Part shown: piece after piece, positions 45,310 through 54,168 of the stretch
Layout: the number at the start of each line of letters is the position of its first letter
Numbering within the stretch: the stretch's first letter is position 1
Assembly: GCF_024498075.1 (NCBI RefSeq)
Contig: NZ_JANHOF010000007.1
Span: forward strand, 186,001-250,000
Source of the DNA: Paenibacillus mendelii
GTDB lineage: Bacteria > Bacillota > Bacilli > Paenibacillales > Paenibacillaceae
Direction of reading: 5' to 3'
Length of the DNA stretch: 64,000 bases
Made by a program: the position numbers and the translations under genes
The notes under the pieces: model-generated
Told to the model about the DNA's origin: nothing
Seen by the model: the letters and a program-made list of their open reading frames with translations, nothing else
Database searches by the model: none

Positions 45310-46683
45310 TTAGCTATCGGAATGGATTTTCATGATAGTAAGAGCGGCTCCCTGGCTGCCTGGCAACAACACGGCGGCTCCAATTAAACCATCTAGTTGA
45401 AGGCCGACGGTAGATCCAGCGGATAAACGAACGATGGCGCTTGCCGAGAAACTGTTCCGCGATAGTACAGGTGCGATTGTAAGCTCGGGTTTTGCTGTGC
45501 CATTAACGATTATTTTGCTGTTGACCAGAAGACTTGCAGTCAGATTAATGGAATAAGAAACGTAATACGTTCCAGCTTCTGCGACTGTAAACGTGGTGTT
45601 GGAGCCATTCACAGTTATGCTTGTTCCGATTGTTTGGCTGTTCGGCAACGGTATTGGGGTTCCTCCCAGAATGACGGCAATTGTTGAACCGGTAGTGTTC
45701 ACTGCGAAAGCGTAAGGCAGCTCAGAGGCGCCTGCAGATCCCTGCGGTCCTTGTGGACCAGCAGGTCCAGGTTCTCCGGTATCCCCCTTGGGTCCCGCAG
45801 CCCCTGGTGCTCCCGGCGTTCCAGGAGCGCCGGCAGGTCCTTGTGGTCCCTGCACTCCTTCAGGCCCTTGCGGTCCAACCGGACCAGCTGGACCAGCAGG
45901 TCCGGTATCGCCTACCGCTCCAGCTGGTCCTACGGGACCCTGCGCACCAGTATCGCCTTTAGCTCCCTGCGATCCTGAGCCGCTGGAGCCAGCCGGTCCT
46001 TGCGGTCCGGTGTCACCTTTATCGCCCTTATCGCCCTTATCGCCCTTATCACCCTTGTCTCCTTTCTCTCCTTTATCGCCTTTAGGACCAGCAGCTCCCT
46101 GCGGTCCAGTATCGCCTTTCTCGCCCTGCTGTCCGGCATTAGGCTGCTGCTTCTCGATCGTGATTCTTTTACTTCCGCTGTCCCAAGCCACATTCAGCCC
46201 GAGTGCCTGTCCTAATGCCCTCACAGGCAAATAGACCGTCCCTTCGATTAGGGTTGGATTAATCCGTTTACTTGCCGCATCGAGCAGCACTGTTTTTTGT
46301 CCGTCAATGAATATCTCGCCTGTGCTTATCGTGCCTTTAACGGTCCTGCCGAAGGCATTTCCTTCACTCCGGGGGGCCGCCTTGTCGGCCGAACTGGCCG
46401 GGGAGTCAGTCGTAATATAGACGGCATGGGTATCCGATTTCCATTCCACCTTCAAATCGAGGGCCTCTGCAATTGCCCGCAGCGGCAGGTAATAGGAGCC
46501 ATTCACCGTAACAGGCATTGTGCTGGAATATAGCAGCTCGCCATCAATGTAGACCGGGGCGGCGCTTGTAATTGCCGTCACGCTTGAGCTGGCCCCTGCC
46601 GCTTTCCCCCAAGCCGTCTGGCCCATAATAGCCGATGCGATAACGACGGCTGCGGTCATACTGCTAATTGTTCTTAATTTCAC
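45310..46683 (-). CDS. Secreted collagen-like protein with stalk domains and BclA-like C-terminus
   Basis: This is a 457-residue exported protein. After a signal peptide (about residues 1-31) come two copper-amine-oxidase-N-like stalk modules with [11 protein letters not shown] and [11 protein letters not shown]. Then come about 45 Gly-X-Y triplets (roughly 180-325), including GDK five times in a row, with one break at GSGSQ. A ~130-residue beta-rich C-terminus resembles the trimer-forming tip of BclA-type exosporium proteins. GTG at 46683 fits AGGAGG at 7 nt; TTG at 46686 is too close. It is probably a trimeric cell-wall or spore-surface filament. No cell-wall sorting motif is seen. Confidence 0.88.
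   Translation of the reverse strand: MKLRTISSMTAAVVIASAIMGQTAWGKAAGASSSVTAITSAAPVYIDGELLYSSTMPVTVNGSYYLPLRAIAEALDLKVEWKSDTHAVYITTDSPASSADKAAPRSEGNAFGRTVKGTISTGEIFIDGQKTVLLDAASKRINPTLIEGTVYLPVRALGQALGLNVAWDSGSKRITIEKQQPNAGQQGEKGDTGPQGAAGPKGDKGEKGDKGDKGDKGDKGDKGDTGPQGPAGSSGSGSQGAKGDTGAQGPVGPAGAVGDTGPAGPAGPVGPQGPEGVQGPQGPAGAPGTPGAPGAAGPKGDTGEPGPAGPQGPQGSAGASELPYAFAVNTTGSTIAVILGGTPIPLPNSQTIGTSITVNGSNTTFTVAEAGTYYVSYSINLTASLLVNSKIIVNGTAKPELTIAPVLSRNSFSASAIVRLSAGSTVGLQLDGLIGAAVLLPGSQGAALTIMKIHSDS
46019..46075 (-). repeat. 9-bp tandem repeats encoding Gly-Asp-Lys
   Basis: The 9-bp unit TCGCCCTTA recurs with few changes and encodes the GDK run of the collagen-like stalk. Such in-frame arrays commonly vary in copy number between strains. 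Confidence 0.85.
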
Positions 46684-46919
46684 CAATATTCCTCCTTATA
46701 TATTGAACTAGTCAACAAAATTCGACAATAAATCAAAGAATCCTGCAAGAAAATGTCAATTTATCTGGAATACAATCAAAAATGATCCGTTATTTATCAC
46801 GATCACACATCACAATGAGGGGCATAGAAGCAGATCCAGAACATAAATAGTACTAACCCCCTAAGCGGTGCTGTGAGAGGGGGATGACCGGAGCTTCCGG
46901 GCCGTAAAGGAGCCGTGCG

Positions 46920-48212
46920 ATGAAGAAGAAGTTTATGAATTCACCGACCGCTTTTGCGCTGGGCATGTTCGCGATTATGATTCCGAGCACCGCCTTTGGT
47001 TCGTTCTATAGCTACTATTACGTGGAGAAGCTGGGGCTTGGAGTGGGGCTGGCAACATTGGCGCGTACAATTTACCTCATCTGGGATGCAGTAAACCAGC
47101 CGCTATTCGGCTATTTATCCGACCGTACCCGTACTCGATATGGACGTCGGAGGCCTTGGCTCATTTCCGCTATACCGCTCTTCATGGTCACCTTTATCCT
47201 GGTGTTTGCTGTGCCGGAAGGGCTGGCAGGTTACAGTCTGTTTCTCTGGTTCCTCATTGCCCTGATTCTGTATGAAGGCGTTGCTACGATTCTGTGGGTC
47301 AACTACGGTGCGTTGTTTCCAGAGCTGTTCAAGGGAGACCGGCTGCGGGCCAAAGCCTCCGCGGTACAGCAAGGTTATCAAATTGTTGCGCTCCTCATCG
47401 GTACCGCGTTAACGCCGATCCTGTATGATGCGCTGGGATTTGGTTCAATGGCGGCTGTGTATGCGCTTGTTTTCGCACTCGTCATGCTGCTGTTTCTGCG
47501 GTACGTAAGAGAAGGCGATGAAGCACGCTTGGAACCGCCGCTGCGAATGAAGGAGGCATTCCGCGAAACGTTGAAGAACCGTCAATTCTGGATATTCAAC
47601 ATCGCAAACTCGTTTGCTCAGACCGTCAACGGACTGGTCAGCTCGATGATTCCCTTTTACGCAAAATACGTGCTGCACATACCCGAGTCCCAAGTGTCGA
47701 TTCTTCTCGCCTCGGTGTTCGTATCGGTCATTCCTCTGGTGGCGGTCTGGTATGTCATCGCACGCAAGATGGGAGGCATACGAAGCTGGCGGCTGTCGCT
47801 CGCCATCTATGGCTTATCTGTTATTCCATTGGGATTCGGATTTAATTTGATTAGCGGAATCGCGGCAGGTGTTGCGGTAGGCTTCGGTCTGGCAGGGTTC
47901 CTGGTAACGCCGCCGGTCGTCAGCAGTCAAATCATTGATCGGGATTTCGAGCAGACGGGACGCCGGAGGGAAGGTGTTTATACGGCCGTTGGCGGCTTCA
48001 TTACCCGTTCAAGCGGGCTGATCGCGGCGCTTGCGTTCTGGGTGGTCGGCATGATGTTCGGTTATGTCAGCGGAGATAATCCCGGTCCTAACCCGGAAGG
48101 GACATTCCGTTTCTTAATCTGCGTTGTTCCCCTGGGTCTATTGGTGCTGTCTTTCGCAATCTCCCTCTTTATCCGAATGCCTGGAGTAGCGTCGACTCAG
48201 AGAAACAGATGA
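46920..48212 (+). CDS. GPH-family sugar:cation symporter (MFS)
   Basis: This is a 12-helix transporter of 430 residues of the glycoside-pentoside-hexuronide family (MelB/XylP group). Diagnostic parts are RTIYLIWDAVNQPLFGYLSDRTRTRYGRRRPWL and later SSQIIDRDFEQTGRRREGVYTAVGGFITRSS. AAAGGAG precedes the ATG. No sugar hydrolase or regulator is adjacent, so the substrate cannot be assigned. Confidence 0.9.
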   Translation: MKKKFMNSPTAFALGMFAIMIPSTAFGSFYSYYYVEKLGLGVGLATLARTIYLIWDAVNQPLFGYLSDRTRTRYGRRRPWLISAIPLFMVTFILVFAVPEGLAGYSLFLWFLIALILYEGVATILWVNYGALFPELFKGDRLRAKASAVQQGYQIVALLIGTALTPILYDALGFGSMAAVYALVFALVMLLFLRYVREGDEARLEPPLRMKEAFRETLKNRQFWIFNIANSFAQTVNGLVSSMIPFYAKYVLHIPESQVSILLASVFVSVIPLVAVWYVIARKMGGIRSWRLSLAIYGLSVIPLGFGFNLISGIAAGVAVGFGLAGFLVTPPVVSSQIIDRDFEQTGRRREGVYTAVGGFITRSSGLIAALAFWVVGMMFGYVSGDNPGPNPEGTFRFLICVVPLGLLVLSFAISLFIRMPGVASTQRNR

Positions 48213-48287
48213 CTGCCGCAGCTCCTTTCCTCCTTGGGACAAAATCTTCCGAAGCGGGTAAAGGATACGTAGATGGAGGTGTTTGTT

Positions 48288-48518
48288 TTGTCTAATGATG
48301 AGCGGAATAACCCGAAGCCGGAGGAAATACCGGCAAAAGAAATACCGGAGATGCCGGCCAAGGACATACCGGAGATGCCTCCGGCCGATATTCCGGAAGG
48401 CATCCCCAAGTCACCACCTGAGATCAGCCCTGATGTCATTCCAGAAATAACGCCTGATACGCTGCCGGAGATTGATCCGAACGTTTCTCCTGCACCGCCT
48501 GATACACGACTTCCATAA
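48288..48518 (+). CDS. Small proline/glutamate-rich repeat protein
   Basis: This is a 76-residue low-complexity protein built from short PE-I/M-P repeats (EIPAKEIPEMPAKDIPEMP, then variants with SPDVIPEITPD). It has no signal peptide or membrane helix. TTG at 48288 is preferred because GGAGGT sits 7 nt before it; the in-frame ATG at 48273 overlaps that site. Acidic, extended and repetitive, it could be a coat or wall-associated spacer, but no family is recognised. Confidence 0.6.
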   Translation: MSNDERNNPKPEEIPAKEIPEMPAKDIPEMPPADIPEGIPKSPPEISPDVIPEITPDTLPEIDPNVSPAPPDTRLP

Positions 48519-48872
48519 CGCAAGAGAAGCCCCCTCATGCAGGGGCTTCTGTCTGTTGCATGTTAAGAAAAATGGTATGGTTCTTTTTTGAAATTTGCAT
48601 AATAACAACCTTTTTGTAACAGACTTATTATTGCTATAAGTGTAAATTTATTTAATTTTTTATTAATATAACTTATTTCTTTATTGCATAAAAGCAACTA
48701 AAATAATGGTGCGGCCGGGTTGCGGGAATTGTCTTTAACACCTGCCGGCAGCAGTATTTATAAGCGTCTGCCTTGGACCTGAAACACAGCAATCCATAAG
48801 AAGTTTGACATCTTTGGAATGCTATAATGGGAACGAGCACACCCAAATAACTTGATGGAAGGATGATGGAGG
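48519..48872 (+). other. Intergenic region with weak terminator and AT-rich tract
   Basis: A hairpin AGAAGCCCC/GGGGCTTCT (48525-48550) follows the repeat protein. Then comes a strongly AT-rich stretch (about 48570-48710). The extended -10 TGCTATAAT (48820-48828) is the likely promoter of the VOC gene; the nearby TTGACA at 48805 is too close to serve as its -35. Confidence 0.5.
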
Positions 48873-49271
48873 ATGGCAACGCTTAAACCCTATCTATTCT
48901 CGGAGGACTCCAGAGCTCAAGCGGAGTTCTATGTCGGAGCGCTCGGCGGGGAGATTCAATCCGTTATGACGTACGGTGAGGCCCCGGAACCCAAATCTGT
49001 GAACAAAGACAAAGTCATGCACTTATGCCTGAATGCAGGAGGGGTTAACATCTTCATGTCCGATTCCTTCGATCCCATTACACGAGGGAATGGCATGAGC
49101 CTGAATCTGGAGTTTAAATCTGGATCCGAAGGCCGGGAGGCGTTCAATAATCTCGCGGCAGGAGGCAAAGTGCTGTATCCTCTCGAACCGGTTTTCTGGG
49201 GCGGAATGTATGGGCAATTGGAAGATAAATTCGGCGTGAGTTGGATGATCAGCTGCGGAGCCGAAGGATAA
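48873..49271 (+). CDS. VOC-family protein (PhnB/glyoxalase-like)
   Basis: This is a 132-residue vicinal-oxygen-chelate fold protein of the PhnB-like group. It begins LKPYLFSEDSRAQAEFYVGALGGE and ends with FWGGMYGQLEDKFGVSWMISC, the signature end of this group. GGAGG lies close to the ATG. These proteins have no settled enzymatic activity. It is a single-gene unit with its own promoter and terminator. Confidence 0.85.
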   Translation: MATLKPYLFSEDSRAQAEFYVGALGGEIQSVMTYGEAPEPKSVNKDKVMHLCLNAGGVNIFMSDSFDPITRGNGMSLNLEFKSGSEGREAFNNLAAGGKVLYPLEPVFWGGMYGQLEDKFGVSWMISCGAEG

Positions 49272-49842
49272 ACCAAGGCTGGAGCTGGCTGGTTGCGTGC
49301 AGGTGCCGGAACCGACGCAACTTGCAATCTATAGAACCGTCAGGGGAGCTCCCTGACGGTTCTTTTATTGAAATGGGCGATGCAGAGAGTCCACTCGCTG
49401 TCAAACCGCATTGAGGGGCTTACGGCAGTAGGAATGCGGGATAGCGGGGGCAATCGTTTGGACACGATATGAATAATGTTATTCTGCTCGCTCACTCAGG
49501 TTTGCCGGGTTACTGCGCAATCCGTACGATGACCTGCATAATGCCATGCTGCAATCGGCAGCAGGTATTGCTTCGTAAATAATAAGACGTATGGTACAAT
49601 ACGACCTGACCGGTGCCGATTAAAGACTTACCTGCCAACCAATTGGCCGAGCATGATTACCCGTTCTGGGTTGGATAGGAATTGGATGGTTCAATCCGCG
49701 GTGAATTGGATGGTTCTTAAGCGGGCGGTATGCAGTAATGTGAAGATATAAGTCATTGAACAGTCTTTTATGAACATTGAACAAGGCTTGCGGTGTTTGC
49801 GATTTCGGGGGCATGGCACAACATAAAGAGGGAGGGGATTTC
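49272..49842 (+). other. Long intergenic region before a small membrane protein gene
   Basis: The terminator AGAACCGTCAGGG/CCCTGACGGTTCT plus TTTT is at 49333-49369. An extended -10 TGGTACAAT (49592-49600) gives a leader of about 240 nt to the next gene. The leader contains a 14-bp direct repeat GAATTGGATGGTTC (49679-49692 and 49703-49716). I see no open frame with a ribosome site in it. Confidence 0.5.
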
Positions 49843-50049
49843 ATGAATGTTTTGATCGGACTCGTGATTGTGTTTATGGTACTTGCCTTGATCACAACCT
49901 TTCTTGTCGGGTTCTCGAAGGAAAATAAAGAAGGCAGTCCCACATATGAACAGAAAACGGGAGCCAAATGGGCTCGGCTGTCGAGTTTCTATATTATTGC
50001 TGCCGTCGTCTGTTTAGCCATTTTTTTGATGATCATGATGAATGGATAG
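49843..50049 (+). CDS. Small two-helix membrane protein
   Basis: This is a 68-residue protein with two membrane helices (residues about 2-24 and 46-66) joined by a charged loop KENKEGSPTYEQKTGAKWARL. ATG at 49843 follows GGGAGGGG; the frame extends upstream but has no better start. A perfect terminator follows. No family is recognised; function unknown. Confidence 0.7.
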   Translation: MNVLIGLVIVFMVLALITTFLVGFSKENKEGSPTYEQKTGAKWARLSSFYIIAAVVCLAIFLMIMMNG

Positions 50050-50080
50050 ATGCCGCACGAGGCATGCAGGCTGCGTGGAG

Positions 50081-50118
50081 ACAATCACTGACGGTAACAG
50101 TCAGTGATTGTTTTTTTG
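50081..50118 (+). terminator. Rho-independent terminator
   Basis: A perfect 12-bp stem ACAATCACTGAC/GTCAGTGATTGT is followed by T7. Confidence 0.93.
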
Positions 50119-50214
50119 CAATCCGGCAGAAGGATTAATTTTTATCTTTGAAACTACGCAAACGTACAATTCCTCCAGGTGCGAGATTCATAAAGTATCG
50201 TGAGGTGATCCACG

Positions 50215-50997
50215 TTGCGCTCGAAAACGTATAAGAGCAGTACGATCTGGGGAAAGCTCCGTGTTTGCCGATATTTATCCGCCGACAAATCGACGAGGAG
50301 CATGGTTCCAGATACGGTTTTTTTTACCGAATCGAATTTGAAACGTTTGGCCGGGAAATACAGTACCCTCTACATGAAACCGGATATCGGCTCTCTTGGT
50401 ATCGGCATCTATAAGTTGAGCCGGACGGCGGATGGCTACCGGCTCGTTCGAATGTCGGGAAGGAAACAGATCTCGGAGACGTTCAGGACACTGACGTCCG
50501 TATACAAATATGTGAAATCCCTGCAGAAGAAGAAGCGCCTGATTATTCAAAAAGCGATTAGGCTCGACCGGATTAACGGCAGGCCCTATGATATCCGAAC
50601 GATGGTTCAGCGCAAGCCAAAGGGTGCCTGGACATGCACGGGGTTCATGGTCAAAGTCGGAGGCCGCCACAAAATCGTCACCAACTATTATCAAGGCGGC
50701 GAGATTTATACCATTCACAATTTGTTAAAGCAAATGGGGTTTTCCGGGGAACGGTCCTCCGCGCGGATAGAATCGCTCACCCGCAAGGGAATCGCCGTAG
50801 CCAACGTATTAAGCCGCAAACGCTCTGGCATGCGCGAGATGGGTATCGACTTTGCCTATGATGATGACAATCGCTTGTGGGTACTGGAGGTCAACTCCAA
50901 CCATCCTCAGTTCCATCCCCTCAAGAAGCTGGATCGAAGATCGTATAACCGCATGATGGATTATGCAAGAAGCTATGGCAGATATAACGCAAAATAA
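50215..50997 (+). CDS. YheC/YheD-family ATP-grasp protein (spore-coat associated)
   Basis: This is a 260-residue ATP-grasp protein resembling YheC/YheD, which associate with the Bacillus endospore coat. Family features include YMKPDIGSLGIGIYKL, IIQKAIRLDRINGRPYDIRTMVQR and the C-terminal metal/nucleotide part MGIDFAYDDDNRLWVLEVNSNHPQF. The start is TTG at 50215 with GAGGTGAT at 6 nt. It is shorter than typical YheC/D proteins, which carry an extra N-terminal part. The ligated substrate is unknown. Confidence 0.85.
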   Translation: MRSKTYKSSTIWGKLRVCRYLSADKSTRSMVPDTVFFTESNLKRLAGKYSTLYMKPDIGSLGIGIYKLSRTADGYRLVRMSGRKQISETFRTLTSVYKYVKSLQKKKRLIIQKAIRLDRINGRPYDIRTMVQRKPKGAWTCTGFMVKVGGRHKIVTNYYQGGEIYTIHNLLKQMGFSGERSSARIESLTRKGIAVANVLSRKRSGMREMGIDFAYDDDNRLWVLEVNSNHPQFHPLKKLDRRSYNRMMDYARSYGRYNAK

Positions 50998-51021
50998 GCT
51001 TTCTTCATACTCTGACTTCAT

Positions 51022-51069
51022 TGCCCCGTAAACAAGACACTTCGTGGGAAGTGCCTTGTTTACGGGGCA
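51022..51069 (+). terminator. Long hairpin, terminator-like
   Basis: A 22-bp stem with one mismatch (TGCCCCGTAAACAAG..CACTTC with its complement) has only a weak T-rich tail. Confidence 0.55.
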
Positions 51070-51115
51070 TTGTTGTGCTTACGGGCATTCTTTTTGAATA
51101 TAGGCGAAGAATCGG

Positions 51116-51175
51116 TTGACAGGTGCCAAATTAACCTATATGGTTAGTTGCATAAGTAATTAACCAAAGTGGTGA
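51116..51175 (+). promoter_or_regulatory. Promoter and paired operators of the YtrA-like operon
   Basis: The -35 TTGACA is at 51116-51121. Two copies of the pattern TTAACC-5-GGT(T/G)A lie at 51131-51146 and 51160-51175. The first covers the -10 area and the second overlaps the likely ribosome site, suggesting autorepression by the GntR protein. Confidence 0.55.
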
Positions 51176-51182
51176 TGAAGCG

Positions 51183-51548
51183 ATGACATCGATAATTGAT
51201 GACAGCCGTCCGATCTTCGTGCAGATCGCACAGCGGATAGAAGAAGACATTATTGCAGGATCATTACTCGAAGAAACACAAGTACCTTCGACAAATCAGT
51301 TTGCTTCGTTGTATCAGATCAACCCGGCAACTGCGGCGAAGGGCGTTAACTTACTCGTTGACCAGGGCATTTTGTACAAGAAGCGGGGGATTGGCATGTT
51401 TGTGGCAGAAGGCGCTCGCCAGAGATTGGTGGAGAATCGGAAAGAACAGTTCTATGAGCAGTATGTTGTGGCGATGATCCAAGAAGCGAATAAGCTTGGC
51501 ATTACGGCGGAACAGCTGGCTGACATGATTCGAAGAGGGGATGCGTAG
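51183..51548 (+). CDS. GntR-family regulator, YtrA subfamily
   Basis: This is a short regulator of 121 residues: a winged helix-turn-helix (PIFVQIAQRIEEDIIAGSLLEETQVPSTNQFASLYQINPATAAKGVNLLVDQGILYKKRGIGMFV) plus a short helical dimerisation tail. This layout is the YtrA subfamily, which controls adjacent ABC transporter genes and often responds to cell-wall antibiotics. It ends 2 nt before the ATPase gene. Operator-like repeats lie upstream. Confidence 0.9.
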   Translation: MTSIIDDSRPIFVQIAQRIEEDIIAGSLLEETQVPSTNQFASLYQINPATAAKGVNLLVDQGILYKKRGIGMFVAEGARQRLVENRKEQFYEQYVVAMIQEANKLGITAEQLADMIRRGDA

Positions 51549-51550
51549 CG

Positions 51551-52444
51551 ATGCAGAGCGCAGTTGCTGTAAGTAACCTGACGAAGACGTATGGCAAGGT
51601 CGCGGCAGTAAGCGAAGTCAGCTTTACAATGGAGCCTAACAAAATATACGGACTTCTCGGACGGAATGGCGCCGGCAAAACAACGATTATGCATATGATT
51701 ACGGCGCAGCTGTTTCCGACTAGCGGCGAATTGCGCGTGTTTGGGGAAGCGCCCTATGAAAACGCGAATGTCCTCAGTCAAATATGCTTTATTAAAGAAG
51801 GCCAGAAATACCCCGATCTCTTCCGGATCAGTGACGTGCTGGATGTAGCGGGAGGGTGTTTTAAGAATTGGGATAATGAGTACGCCTACTCCTTGGTTGA
51901 AGAGTTTCGGCTTCCATTGAAGAGACGGATGAAGAAGCTGTCCCGGGGCATGCTCTCCTCCGTGGGGATCATTATTGGGCTAGCCAGCCGCGCACCGCTC
52001 ACCTTATTCGATGAACCTTACTTGGGGCTGGATGCGGTGGCCAGAAGCCTGTTCTACAATCGATTAATTGAGGATTATGCGGAACATCCACGGACCATTG
52101 TACTGTCCACACACTTGATCGACGAAGTCAGCCAGCTTCTGGAGCATGTGATGGTCATTGATAAAGGGAGGCTCATTCTTAATGAGGAATCCGAGATGCT
52201 TCGCGGCCGTGCGCTTACGGTTATCGGCTCGGCAGCAGCTGTTGAATCCTTCGCAGCGGGCAAGGAAATGATCGAACGCGAAGCTTTCGGGAGTCTGATG
52301 AAGAGCACTGTAATGGGAGGAATAGATGAGGATGAGATCAGACGGGCAAGAGCACTTGGTCTCGAGACGACGGCCGTCTCGCTCCAGCAGTTAATTGTTC
52401 ATCTCACGAACGGCAATTCGGAGAGGGGAGCGGTTAGATTATAA
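51551..52444 (+). CDS. ABC transporter ATP-binding protein (YtrB-like)
   Basis: This is an ATPase of 297 residues. Walker A is GRNGAGKTT, the signature is the unusual LSRGM instead of LSGGQ, Walker B is LTLFDEP, and the switch His is in STHLID. This degenerate signature is common in YtrB-type proteins next to YtrA regulators. It overlaps the membrane-protein gene by one base (TAATG). It is probably an exporter or cell-envelope stress system. Confidence 0.9.
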   Translation: MQSAVAVSNLTKTYGKVAAVSEVSFTMEPNKIYGLLGRNGAGKTTIMHMITAQLFPTSGELRVFGEAPYENANVLSQICFIKEGQKYPDLFRISDVLDVAGGCFKNWDNEYAYSLVEEFRLPLKRRMKKLSRGMLSSVGIIIGLASRAPLTLFDEPYLGLDAVARSLFYNRLIEDYAEHPRTIVLSTHLIDEVSQLLEHVMVIDKGRLILNEESEMLRGRALTVIGSAAAVESFAAGKEMIEREAFGSLMKSTVMGGIDEDEIRRARALGLETTAVSLQQLIVHLTNGNSERGAVRL

Positions 52445-53127
52445 TGAACGCCATGACCGGTATATTTAAAATCCACTTGAAGTACAAAAATTATTGGTTC
52501 ACTTTGCCGTGGTGTATTCTACTGTTAAACTTCAGCATCAATTGGACTATAGGTTATTTTTTTGAAGAGGAGTTTTATACAGGCGGATTAAGTTCAATCT
52601 ATGTTTATATATTCATTATGGGAACCATTCTGCTGCATCAGACTTTTCCCTTCGCGATTGGTCTAAGTATTCGCAGAACGGATTACTATTGGGGAACCGC
52701 CGCGATCAGCGTTATTGTGACTCTCTTATCATCGATTCTGTTGATGCCGCTCTCCATCATTGAAACCAAGTTCACCGAAGGCTGGGGAGTCAGCTTGCAT
52801 TACTTTAATTTGCCTTATTTGAGCGATGGCTCCATTCTCGAGCAAATGTGGATTTCATTTGTACTGCTGCTGTTCTTTTTTTACCTCGGATTCGTCACAG
52901 CCAGCGTACATCGGCGGTATGGGAAGATCGGCTTGCTCTTGTTATCTGTGGCCGCCTTTCTAGCCTCCAGTCTTGGAATCTTCCTAATGTCGTACTACAA
53001 GTGGTGGGGCAGCCTATTTACATCGATGGCTGATTTGTCCGCCTTCCAGATCGCTTCGTGGACATTCCCGATCACCCTCATTCTCGCAGGAATATCGTAT
53101 CTATTGCTTCGGCGGTCAACCGTCTGA
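52444..53127 (+). CDS. ABC transporter membrane subunit, partner of YtrB-like ATPase
   Basis: This is a 227-residue membrane protein with about six hydrophobic helices. It has no sequence motif beyond that topology. Translation is coupled to the ATPase gene by the one-base overlap. Gene order regulator-ATPase-membrane protein identifies it as the transmembrane partner. Substrate unknown. A bidirectional hairpin follows. Confidence 0.8.
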   Translation: MNAMTGIFKIHLKYKNYWFTLPWCILLLNFSINWTIGYFFEEEFYTGGLSSIYVYIFIMGTILLHQTFPFAIGLSIRRTDYYWGTAAISVIVTLLSSILLMPLSIIETKFTEGWGVSLHYFNLPYLSDGSILEQMWISFVLLLFFFYLGFVTASVHRRYGKIGLLLLSVAAFLASSLGIFLMSYYKWWGSLFTSMADLSAFQIASWTFPITLILAGISYLLLRRSTV

Positions 53128-53133
53128 AGACAG

Positions 53134-53168
53134 GAAAGCCTCCCGGCATGGCTGCCTGGGAGGCTTTC
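53134..53168. terminator. Bidirectional terminator
   Basis: A perfect 11-bp stem GAAAGCCTCCC/GGGAGGCTTTC lies between convergent membrane-protein genes. Confidence 0.75.
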
Positions 53169-53173
53169 ATTCG

Positions 53174-53680
53174 TTATACTTCTTTCTTACGCATAATGAT
53201 CATCAGGGCCCCGATCAGGATGACTGCACCGGCTAAGAACGGACGTCCCAGCGTGAGATGATTGAGCAGCGACCCGACGGAGAAGACGGCGAAGAACAGT
53301 AGTGACAATACAGTCAGGATGTTGATTGGAATAAGCAGCCACCTGTTACGGCCCCCAAACCAGTACAATTCGAATAATCCTACCGCTGCAGCGAGAATAA
53401 AGCCCGGCCACGTATAGCCCCAACTATCGAACAGCATAGAGACCTGACATACAAGGCCTGCGGTGAGCAGCACGCCGCCCGGAACCAATAGTCCGACGCC
53501 TCTTCGGTTGGTCATAAAGAAGTACAGCCAGTGAAAGAACAAGCCCAGCGGTATAACAAACAAGGTTGGCCAGAAATAGCCGAATATGGTCCCTGGTCCG
53601 TAAGATTCAGGCCCGTTACTAAATAATAAGTAGGCGCCCAATAGGATCAGTAAGGGACCGAAGATTGTTCTTGGATTCAA
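53174..53680 (-). CDS. Small multi-pass membrane protein (LiaF/DUF5668-like)
   Basis: This is a 168-residue protein with roughly five to six membrane helices. It opens with PRTIFGPLLILLGAYLLFSN and has the repeated helix-GlyPro-helix style of the LiaF/YvqF membrane domain. No C-terminal LiaF domain is present. TTG start with GAGGAGG directly upstream. Family assignment is by resemblance only; role unknown. Confidence 0.6.
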   Translation of the reverse strand: MNPRTIFGPLLILLGAYLLFSNGPESYGPGTIFGYFWPTLFVIPLGLFFHWLYFFMTNRRGVGLLVPGGVLLTAGLVCQVSMLFDSWGYTWPGFILAAAVGLFELYWFGGRNRWLLIPINILTVLSLLFFAVFSVGSLLNHLTLGRPFLAGAVILIGALMIIMRKKEV

Positions 53681-53817
53681 TTTATTTTCCTCCTCGATTA
53701 ACGTCTCATTTGTTTAAGCATAGCACTGCAATGGAACGTTTGTCGTCATTCTCGAGGAGGAGACGGTCTCGTTCTAGAGAAGTTATTTTGTCCATGTTGC
53801 ATATATAGGCGTCAAAG

Positions 53818-54168
53818 TTATTCTCCTAGCGGAATTCGATATTGAGAATGATCTTCTATGATATGCTCACCCTGCTGGTAGACCCATTTGAATTGGAACT
53901 GGCTGCCCTCATAGCCTGTACGGGTACGAATATCTGGCACAATAAGGGATTCGAGATTGTGAGTTATGGTTTGCTGAAGTTCATCGAAACGAAGCTTGTT
54001 TGCTTCGCTTTGTTTCCGTGCGCTGTCCTCGTCCATTGTCTGCATGAAATAGGCAGTGGCAATATCCGCTTCACTCATGTCATCGGGAAGTGGATGACCG
54101 GAGCCGCGAAAAACCTCTTTCACCGTATTGATCCAATCTTGGTACAAATCCATTGTAACTTCGAACAT
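53818..54168 (-). CDS. Hypothetical protein, 116 residues
   Basis: This is a soluble, acidic protein with no recognised domain (MFEVTMDLYQDWINTVKEVF at the start, YRIPLGE at the end). ATG at 54168 is preferred over TTG 54174 because AAGGAG is 9 nt from it. It is divergent from the ParM-like gene. Function unknown. Confidence 0.65.
   Translation of the reverse strand: MFEVTMDLYQDWINTVKEVFRGSGHPLPDDMSEADIATAYFMQTMDEDSARKQSEANKLRFDELQQTITHNLESLIVPDIRTRTGYEGSQFQFKWVYQQGEHIIEDHSQYRIPLGE

Noticed and set aside
45788-46234. Plus-strand 148-codon proline-rich frame
   Set aside because: It is the complement of the Gly-X-Y repeat of the collagen-like gene; repeated codons keep the opposite strand open. 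No ribosome site.
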